From: JAITWT01 sp964439605
GTDB taxonomy: Bacteria; Pseudomonadota; Gammaproteobacteria; Burkholderiales; Burkholderiaceae_C
Length of the DNA stretch: 5,097 nt
Reading direction: 5' to 3'
NCBI GenBank assembly: GCA_964439605.1
Contig: CAYTPC010000028.1
Location: 1-5,097 of the forward strand
This document shows positions 1 to 5,097 of this stretch, piece after piece. The notes beneath the pieces are model-generated. The model was not told the DNA's origin. It worked only from the letters and a program-made list of their open reading frames with translations, and searched no databases. The position numbers and the translations under genes were made by a program. Every line of letters starts with the position of its first letter. Positions within the stretch are counted from its first letter, which is position 1.

Positions 1-1779
1 GGGCTGGAAACCACGCGCCTGGCCAATACCCTGCTCAAGATCAAGCAGCGCCGCTTTGGTTCGATCGACCGGGAAAGCAACTTCCTGGTGCAGGCCGTTG
101 GCGACGACCCGGGCCAGGCCACGCTGATGGAGGACAAGGACGCCGCCAAGCGCGAACTGGACCGCGCGATTCAAAAGTCCACCCAATTCGCCGTGCTGGT
201 CATGCGCGACGAAGACAAGGCAGCCGCGCGGGAATGGTTTTCCACGCCGCTGCTGTTTTCGATCCACGAGGCCAAGGGGCTGGAGTACGAGAACATCGTG
301 CTGTACCGCTTCGTCTCTTCGCACCGGCGCGAATTTGCGGAGATCACCGAGGGCGTGACGCCGCGCGATCTCGAAACCGACACGCTCGAATACCGGCGCG
401 CACGCGACAAGAGCGACAAGTCGCTGGAGGTTTACAAGTTCTTCGTCAATGCGCTGTACGTTGCGCTGACCCGCGCCGTCAGGAATCTGTACCTGATCGA
501 ATCGGACACCGCGCATCCGGTGTTCGATCTGCTCGGGCTGCGTCTGGGCAACAGCCCCTCGCGGGTGGAAGCCAAACAATCGAGCCTCGAAGAATGGCAA
601 AAAGAAGCGCACAAGCTGGAGTTGCAAGGCAAGCAGGAGCAGGCTGAGGCGATCCGCCGCACCATCCTCAAACAAACCCCGCCGCCTTGGCCGGTGTTTG
701 ACGAGCCGGCGGTGCGCGAACTGCTGGTCAAGGTGTTCCGTGAGCGCGCGGTCGGCGACAAGCACAAGCGGCAGCTGAGTGAATACGCGGCTTTTCACGA
801 CGAACCGGAACTGATCCGGTACCTCGCGCGGGAAATCGGTTTCGGTAAGGCGCAGCCCGAATTTGGCGCCGTGCAGGGCTTCGAGCAGCAGCGCATCGCG
901 TTTAACCGCAAATATTTGGTGCCTTACGCCGGGCGCAATTTCAAGGACGTGCTGCGCCAATGCGACCTGCACGGCATCGACCACCGCACCCCGATGAACC
1001 AGACGCCGTTGATGGCGGCGGCCGCCGCCGGCAACGTTGCGCTGGCCGAGGCGCTGATCGAACGCGGCGCCGATCGTGACGCGACCGATCAATACGGCTG
1101 CAACGCGCTGCATTTGGCCCTGCGCGCGATGTTTGACGATCCCAAGTTCGCGCACGGTCCCGGCGCCGCGCTTTATGAGCTGTTGGCGCCGCCGCATGTG
1201 GACGTGAAAGCCGGCGAGCGCCTGGTGCGCATCGACAAGCACCTGACGGAATATTTCTTGTTCCAGACCTTCTGGGCCTTGTTCAAGTCACGCGTGACGC
1301 ATGTCGATCTGGCGTTTCACAACGCCATGGACGCCGAGGCGATTCTTCAGGCTTGGGAGGATTTGCCAGAGTGCATTCTGCGCGCCGCGCGCAACAAACG
1401 CGCGCACCTGTCGAATGTGCTCTCGCGCAACGAAGTCGAGCGCGACTATGCCTACAACCGCGCCTTGTTCAAGCGCGTCAAGCGTGGCTGGTATCGGTTC
1501 AATCCGGCGCTCGAGGTGCGCTGCCGCTCAAACGGCGGAGAAGAATCCTGGCGCCCGATTTTCTCGGCGCTGAATTTCCTGTTGATCAGGGAGTTCTCGG
1601 ATATGCTTTCCTGTTATGCGCTCACCAGATATTTGCCGTCGGCGGGCATGTCGTTCGATGCTCCGCCCATCATGGCCGAGCGCGAAATAGCCCGATTGCG
1701 GGAGCAGCAGAGCAAGCAAAAACAATTGGAGCAACAGCAAGCGCAGCGCCTGGAACAGGAAAAAGTTCGTGGTTCGTAG
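1..1779 (+). CDS. UvrD/Rep-like SF1 helicase with ankyrin repeats, C-terminal part (5' truncated by window)
   Basis: The frame is open from base 1, so the gene starts upstream; a GTG at 88 lies inside conserved sequence and is not the start. 592 codons are visible. The first codons (LANTLLKIKQRRFGSIDRES) resemble the region around UvrD motif IV. SIHEAKGLEYENIVLY (259-306) is motif V, and NALYVALTRAVRNLYLIES (448-504) is motif VI with its arginine, so the visible part of RecA-like domain 2 looks intact. A charged helical linker (about 580-700) leads to an ankyrin block (about 988-1131): one good repeat with TPLMAAAAAGN and ALIERGADRDATDQYG, then a second beginning NALHLAL that seems interrupted by an insertion. 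The protein ends in a Q/E/K-rich probable coiled coil (about 1675-1770). Walker A and B lie off the window, so ATPase activity cannot be judged. By family it should be an ATP-dependent DNA or RNA motor, with the ankyrins likely binding protein. No signal peptide or membrane segment is seen in the visible part. The helicase assignment is firm; the biological role is unknown. Confidence 0.88.
   Translation, partial: GLETTRLANTLLKIKQRRFGSIDRESNFLVQAVGDDPGQATLMEDKDAAKRELDRAIQKSTQFAVLVMRDEDKAAAREWFSTPLLFSIHEAKGLEYENIVLYRFVSSHRREFAEITEGVTPRDLETDTLEYRRARDKSDKSLEVYKFFVNALYVALTRAVRNLYLIESDTAHPVFDLLGLRLGNSPSRVEAKQSSLEEWQKEAHKLELQGKQEQAEAIRRTILKQTPPPWPVFDEPAVRELLVKVFRERAVGDKHKRQLSEYAAFHDEPELIRYLAREIGFGKAQPEFGAVQGFEQQRIAFNRKYLVPYAGRNFKDVLRQCDLHGIDHRTPMNQTPLMAAAAAGNVALAEALIERGADRDATDQYGCNALHLALRAMFDDPKFAHGPGAALYELLAPPHVDVKAGERLVRIDKHLTEYFLFQTFWALFKSRVTHVDLAFHNAMDAEAILQAWEDLPECILRAARNKRAHLSNVLSRNEVERDYAYNRALFKRVKRGWYRFNPALEVRCRSNGGEESWRPIFSALNFLLIREFSDMLSCYALTRYLPSAGMSFDAPPIMAEREIARLREQQSKQKQLEQQQAQRLEQEKVRGS
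988..1131 (+). other. Ankyrin-repeat block inside the SF1 helicase gene
   Basis: The stretch reads NQTPLMAAAAAGNVALAEAL, then IERGADRDATDQYG, then NALHLAL. This matches the ankyrin consensus (TPLhhAAxxGxxxhVxxLLxxGADxxxxDxxGxTALHxA). One repeat is complete and a second starts. The second's expected outer helix (ALYELLAPPHVDV, about 1171-1209) appears only after roughly ten extra residues, so it is probably interrupted or degenerate. The preceding segment (FKDVLRQCDLHGID, about 943-981) could act as an N-terminal cap. Ankyrin repeats normally mediate protein-protein contacts, so this is a likely partner-binding site rather than a catalytic one. Confidence 0.8.
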
Positions 1780-1799
1780 GCTGGGTCGGTAGACCCGGC
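1780..1799. repeat. Palindrome 1: hairpin directly after the helicase stop codon
   Basis: GCTGGGTC (1780-1787) pairs with GACCCGGC (1792-1799) around a GGTA loop. The stem is 8 bp with one T-G wobble in the plus-strand RNA. It begins on the base after the TAG stop. There is no T-tract, so it is not a classical intrinsic terminator. It could still slow polymerase or protect the 3' end of the helicase mRNA, or be part of a dispersed REP-like palindromic element. Confidence 0.5.
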
Positions 1800-1829
1800 A
1801 TGGCGCTTCCTTCGCACGCCGCCATGCCG
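1796..1829. repeat. Palindrome 2: perfect 10-bp inverted repeat between convergent genes
   Basis: CGGCATGGCG (1796-1805) is exactly complementary to CGCCATGCCG (1820-1829), with a 14-base loop. Its left arm shares 1796-1799 with the right arm of the preceding hairpin, so the two structures compete. No T-run follows on either strand. It lies between convergent genes and may serve as a bidirectional transcription barrier or be part of a repetitive palindromic element. Confidence 0.5.
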
Positions 1830-1844
1830 ATAATCCCCGGTTCC

Positions 1845-1973
1845 ATGCCTGCTCCGATGCCTGACCGCCGCGCCGATGCGCAACCGCCGCAACCGCCGCA
1901 ACCGCACCCCTTGAAGATCACCTTTCCTGACGACCTTCCCGTTTCAGCGCAGCAGGTGGTGATTGTTTGCGGG
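1845..1973 (+). pseudogene. hrpA: hrpA 5' remnant (ATP-dependent RNA helicase HrpA, N-terminal fragment)
   Basis: In the plus frame containing ATGs at 1800, 1824, 1845 and 1857, the translation reaches ITFPDDLPVSAQQVVIVCG at 1917-1973. HrpA-type DEAH RNA helicases have a closely similar start to their motor domain: (I)T(Y/F)P..LPVS, about 13 residues, then QVVIV(A/C)GETGSGKTTQ with Walker A. Here only two residues separate LPVS from QVVIV, so about 11 codons seem deleted in frame. Homology ends at VCG, just before the expected ETGSGKT, and the frame then runs into unrelated codons. The Pro/Gln-rich stretch before it (1845-1913) fits the variable HrpA N-terminus. With no Walker A and none of the remaining protein of well over 1,000 residues, it cannot be functional. 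The start at 1845 is a guess and no ribosome-binding site is evident. The assignment comes from remembered family motifs, not from an alignment. Confidence 0.62.
1881..1907 (+). repeat. Three tandem 9-bp CAACCGCCG units
   Basis: CAACCGCCG occurs at 1881-1889 and 1890-1898, and a third copy with its last two bases changed (CAACCGCAC) at 1899-1907. In the hrpA-remnant frame each unit encodes Gln-Pro-Pro, with Gln-Pro-His in the third. This gives a low-complexity linker typical of variable N-terminal extensions. The array is short and probably arose by slippage. Confidence 0.75.
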
Positions 1974-2008
1974 CGATGGCGTTCTCAAGAACGGGCATCC
2001 AGCGGTGA

Positions 2009-5000
2009 TCATCCATCGGCTTGGCCGCCACGGATGCGCTCATAAACTTCGCGTGCCAGATGTTCCTGGGCGGCGCTACGAAACTGCTGGTCACTCATGA
2101 CGCGGTTGAAAATCTCATCGTTGCCCTCCATTCGTTGAATAAACAGATCATCGAGGATGCGCCCGAAGAAAGTCGAGAAATTGGCTTCCGTATTGGCCCA
2201 GACCGCTTCAACCACCTTCTCGTCCTGTGCGGCCGTGGCACGCACCTGATCGAAAAAAAGCTGATCGCCTTCGGTAAAGCTGGTTCCGAATCGCTCGTTG
2301 AGTTGTGCCACCAAGGTCGATAGGGCGACCTCCGTATCCTTCCCGCCCGCGGTACCCACATCCGTCGGCCCCTTGAGCGGGTCGGCCTCACCATGAGAAA
2401 GGTCGATGGTGCCTTCGCTCACCTGCTGCAGGCGGAAGAACTTTAGCGCCACATCGTCGTCGAGCGTGAATTTGGCGCCACCTCCCGGCGGCGGCAGCTT
2501 GGCCGCCAGATTGCGCGCGAAGGCGTAGAGTTGCTCCAACTCGCTGTCGAACCAGGGCAGTATCTGCGATAGGAAACCGTACAGATTGCGAAAAGCCGTC
2601 AGCAGTCCTCGAAACGCTTCCTGCTCGGTTTCTTCCCGTTCATTGAACCGCTCAACGCAGCGATCCAGAATTGCATTCATTAGCTTGTGATCCTGTCCGC
2701 TCGGATCGCGGCGAGCCTTAAACCACACGGCGGCAAAACCGGTCACGTCCTGCGGCGTGAAGATTGCCGGTTGCAGCAGCTTGTGGTGCAGTTCGTTGAG
2801 CTTTTGCGGATCGGCGTTAGGGCCGACAGGCGTGGTCTCGTAGTAGGGCTTGAACGCCTCGAAAATATCTTGCTCTTCGTTCTTGAAATCGAGGACGAAG
2901 GTGCGCGTTTTGCCAGGCGCAATGCGGTTGAGGCGCGAAAGCGTCTGCACCGCCTGCACGCCCGCCAGCTTCTTGACCACATACATGGTCTGCAACAGCG
3001 GCTGGTCGAAGCCGGTCTGGTACTTCTCCGCGACAAGCAGCACGCGATATGCCTCACCGGCAAAACGCTCGGGCAATTCGCGCTCGGGCAAGCCGTCGTT
3101 CATGCCCACTTCAGTGAATTTCAATTCCGGCCAATCGGGATCTTCCACCGTGCCGGAAAAAGCAACCAGCGCGCGAATGCCGGTATAGCCCTTGTCCTTG
3201 ATGTATTTGTCAAACGCCAGCTTGTACTTGACGGCTGAAAGGCGCGACCCCGTCACCACCATCGCCTTGGCACGTCCGCCCAATTCGTGCATCACCTTCA
3301 GGCGGAAGTGCTCGATGATGACCTGCACCACCTGCTCGATGTTGACCGGATGCAGTTCCAGAAACTGCCCCAGCGCCTTGGCTGCCGCCTTTTTTGGTAC
3401 CTCGGGGTCGGCATCGATTTGTTTTACCAGTCCGAAAAAGCGCTTGTATGTGGTGTAGTTTTGCAGCACGTCGAGGATGAAGCCCTCTTCAATGGCTTGC
3501 CGCATCGAATATTCATGGAACGGCGCCGTGCCGGTTGGCCCTGGCTCGTCGAATACCGCCTTGGTCTTGAATTTGGGCGTCGCGGTAAAGGCGAAGAAGC
3601 TCAGATTGGGCTGCCGCGCCCGGCTGAGCATTTCCCTGCGGATACGCGCCTTGACCTCCTCGGACAATTGGCTGTCTTCTTCCGCCTCGTTCAACTGCGT
3701 GGCGATGGCGTCGGCGATGCCGTCTCTGTTCAGAATGCCCTTGAGCGCCGCCACGGTCTCGCCGGACTGCGAACTGTGCGCCTCATCCACGATCACGGCA
3801 AAGCGCTTGCCCGCCGTATCAAATTCCACCTTTTCGCCAAGGCGATACAAGGTGCTGATCGCCTGGCTGATGAAGGGAAATTTCTGAATCGTCGTGATGA
3901 TGATCGGCGTGCCGCCCGCCAGCGCCTTGGCAAGCTGCTGCGTGTTTTCGTCGATCTTTTCGACCACGCCCGTCTTGTGCTCGAACTGATAGATCGTGCT
4001 CTGCAACTGCTGATCGAGCACCCGCCGGTCGGTAATCACGATCACCGAATCAAACACCTTGGCATCGTGCGCGTCGTGCAGGCTCGCCAGCCGGTGCGCC
4101 AGCCACGCGATGCTGTTGGATTTGCCGGAACCGGCGGAATGTTGAATCAGATAGTTGCGCCCCGGCCCGCGCGAGCGCGCATGGCCGACCAGCTTGCGCA
4201 CAACGTCAAGCTGGTGATAGCGCGGAAAGATCATCGCTTCGCGCCGCACCGTGCGCTTGCCTGTGGGCGTGTCCACCGTCCGCTCGCTGATCTCCAGATG
4301 CATGAAGCGCTGGAGGATGTCGAGCAGGCTGTCGGCCCGCAGCACTTCGTCCCACAGATAGTGCGTTTTCCAGTTGTCCTTGACCGGCGGATTGCCCGCG
4401 CCGAAATCGTGGCCGCGATTGAAGGGCAGAAACAAAGTCTCCGCGCCCTTCAACTCCGTCGTCATCCATGCCTCGTCAGGATCGGCGGCAAAGTGGACCA
4501 GCGCCCGTTCCTTGAAGCGAAACAGCAAATCGCGCCCGTCACGGCCGGTCTTGTACTGCTGACAAGCATCTTTGGCGCGCTGGCCGGTGAGCGGGTTTTT
4601 CAGTTCCACGGTCACGACCGGCAGGCCGTTCACGCAGAGGACCACGTCGATGATGCATGTGCGCGGCTTGCCGTCAGGCCGTTTCAACACGCTCGATGTA
4701 AAAGAAAGCTGCCGGGCAATGGTCAGCCGATTGGCGGCATAGCGCGCGGCGCTTTCGGGGTTCATTCCCGAATTGGGCTGAAAGTACGCCAGGCGCAAGG
4801 GGTTGCCATAGCACTTGAAACCGTGGCGCAACACCCCCAGCGCGCCCTTGCTCGCCAGTTCCTTGTTCAGGCTGTCGATCACCATGGCGGCGGTTTTGTC
4901 TTTCAGCATCGCCTCAAGCTGCGCCCAGCGCGCGGGCTGGCTGTCGCGGATAAAGCCGATCACATCATCCGGAAACAGCGCGGTTTCGGGGTCGAAGCCG

Positions 5001-5086
5001 CCCGGCTCGCGCTTTTGGTAGCGGTCGCGGGTAATGAGACCATGCTCTATGGCGGTTTCAAAGGCATGTTCGGTGTGGTTGTTCAT
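2009..5086 (-). CDS. hsdR: Type I restriction-modification system R subunit (HsdR endonuclease/translocase)
   Basis: At 1,025 residues from the ATG at 5086 this is full length for HsdR. In the HsdR2MS complex the subunit uses ATP to pull DNA past the bound methyltransferase and cuts unmethylated DNA at a distance. Domains in order: N-terminal PD-(D/E)XK nuclease with D147 and E161-L-K163 (in VVTVELKNPLTGQ) followed by QQY at 176-178; superfamily 2 motor with Walker A AGSGKS 318-323 (bases 4118-4135), ITDRR in motif Ia, DEAH 434-437 (bases 3776-3787), FTATPK 500-505, VVTGSR 610-615, VAEKYQTGFDQP 685-696 and QTLSRLNR 714-721; then a helical C-terminal region to about 1020 that in this family contacts the methyltransferase. 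All catalytic residues are present and no frameshift is seen, so it is probably active. MNNHTEHAFE is a typical HsdR start; the in-frame GTG at 5089 is a less likely alternative. hsdM and hsdS are not in the window and are expected beyond 5097. The gene converges on the helicase gene. Confidence 0.96.
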   Translation of the reverse strand: MNNHTEHAFETAIEHGLITRDRYQKREPGGFDPETALFPDDVIGFIRDSQPARWAQLEAMLKDKTAAMVIDSLNKELASKGALGVLRHGFKCYGNPLRLAYFQPNSGMNPESAARYAANRLTIARQLSFTSSVLKRPDGKPRTCIIDVVLCVNGLPVVTVELKNPLTGQRAKDACQQYKTGRDGRDLLFRFKERALVHFAADPDEAWMTTELKGAETLFLPFNRGHDFGAGNPPVKDNWKTHYLWDEVLRADSLLDILQRFMHLEISERTVDTPTGKRTVRREAMIFPRYHQLDVVRKLVGHARSRGPGRNYLIQHSAGSGKSNSIAWLAHRLASLHDAHDAKVFDSVIVITDRRVLDQQLQSTIYQFEHKTGVVEKIDENTQQLAKALAGGTPIIITTIQKFPFISQAISTLYRLGEKVEFDTAGKRFAVIVDEAHSSQSGETVAALKGILNRDGIADAIATQLNEAEEDSQLSEEVKARIRREMLSRARQPNLSFFAFTATPKFKTKAVFDEPGPTGTAPFHEYSMRQAIEEGFILDVLQNYTTYKRFFGLVKQIDADPEVPKKAAAKALGQFLELHPVNIEQVVQVIIEHFRLKVMHELGGRAKAMVVTGSRLSAVKYKLAFDKYIKDKGYTGIRALVAFSGTVEDPDWPELKFTEVGMNDGLPERELPERFAGEAYRVLLVAEKYQTGFDQPLLQTMYVVKKLAGVQAVQTLSRLNRIAPGKTRTFVLDFKNEEQDIFEAFKPYYETTPVGPNADPQKLNELHHKLLQPAIFTPQDVTGFAAVWFKARRDPSGQDHKLMNAILDRCVERFNEREETEQEAFRGLLTAFRNLYGFLSQILPWFDSELEQLYAFARNLAAKLPPPGGGAKFTLDDDVALKFFRLQQVSEGTIDLSHGEADPLKGPTDVGTAGGKDTEVALSTLVAQLNERFGTSFTEGDQLFFDQVRATAAQDEKVVEAVWANTEANFSTFFGRILDDLFIQRMEGNDEIFNRVMSDQQFRSAAQEHLAREVYERIRGGQADG

Positions 5087-5097
5087 CACTGCGCATC
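5084..5097 (-). promoter_or_regulatory. TGATG stop-start junction suggesting translational coupling of hsdR to an upstream gene
   Basis: On the minus strand the window begins GATGCGCAGTGATG. The hsdR ATG (5086-5084) shares its A with a TGA in another frame (5088-5086). Read in that frame, the preceding codons are GAT GCG CAG, so an upstream gene would end Asp-Ala-Gln-stop. No Shine-Dalgarno sequence is visible in the 11 bases before the ATG, which fits restart of ribosomes from an upstream gene. Only three upstream codons are present, so the identity of that gene (hsdS, hsdM or an inserted accessory gene) cannot be seen. Confidence 0.5.

Noticed and set aside
88..90. GTG at 88 as the start of the helicase gene.
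   Set aside because: The frame is open to base 1 and the 29 codons before it are conserved helicase sequence, so the true start is upstream of the window.
1614..1921. Minus-strand open frames rich in Cys, Gly and Arg across the intergenic gap.
   Set aside because: Their composition reflects the CCG/GCC-rich repeats on the other strand, and two such frames overlap each other. No ribosome-binding site or family motif is seen.
1980..1993. Small hairpin CGTTC-TCAA-GAACG just past the hsdR stop, as a possible terminator.
   Set aside because: The stem is only 5 bp and no T-tract follows on the minus strand, so it does not meet the pattern of an intrinsic terminator.
1974..2037. Inverted hexamers CGATGG/CCATCG (1974-1979, 2013-2018) and GCATCC/GGATGC (1995-2000, 2032-2037) spanning the hsdR stop.
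   Set aside because: Six-base arms with loops of more than 30 bases are expected by chance and do not nest into a single convincing fold.
1353..2045. A 230-codon plus-strand open frame running through the end of the helicase gene and the whole intergenic gap.
   Set aside because: Its first 140 or so codons are an out-of-frame reading of the helicase gene with Arg/Ala-rich composition. Only the part after about 1845 has recognisable (HrpA-like) sequence, so the continuous frame is coincidental in GC-rich DNA.
2687..3238. A 183-codon plus-strand open frame opposite hsdR.
   Set aside because: It is antisense to the well-conserved motor domain of hsdR, has no recognisable domain, and is expected by chance at this GC content.
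1..5097. CRISPR array, tRNA, rRNA or an insertion-sequence transposase.
   Set aside because: No regularly spaced repeats, no tRNA or rRNA-like sequence and no transposase motifs were found on either strand.

Overview
The window (5,097 bp, GC-rich, roughly 60% by eye) looks like a proteobacterial chromosome, most likely beta- or gammaproteobacterial. That placement rests on base composition, codon use and the flavour of the proteins, not on any marker gene. It carries two large convergent genes separated by a 229-bp gap that is more interesting than it first appears.

Left part (1-1779, plus strand): the C-terminal part of a UvrD/Rep-type superfamily 1 helicase-like protein. Its 5' end lies outside the window. 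The visible part has helicase motifs V and VI, an alpha-helical linker, a short ankyrin-repeat block and a Q/E/K-rich coiled-coil tail. Right part (2009-5086, minus strand): an apparently intact type I restriction R subunit (HsdR). It has a PD-(D/E)XK nuclease domain, a full set of superfamily 2 translocase motifs and the family's C-terminal region. Its start codon overlaps a TGA (TGATG), as expected if an upstream gene, perhaps hsdS or hsdM, lies just beyond the window in the same operon.

Middle (1780-2008): two overlapping palindromes sit immediately after the helicase stop codon. They are followed by what reads as a broken 5' fragment of hrpA, an RNA helicase gene. That fragment keeps the ITFPDDLPVS and QVVIVCG blocks, has lost about 11 residues between them, and stops just before the Walker A lysine. 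This is probably a scar left when the restriction locus was inserted or rearranged next to or inside hrpA.

Together the region resembles one edge of a defence or restriction island. HsdR would be the DNA-translocating and cleaving subunit of a type I restriction-modification complex. The helicase-ankyrin protein may be an accessory or independent defence gene, or an unrelated neighbour; the window alone cannot decide this.
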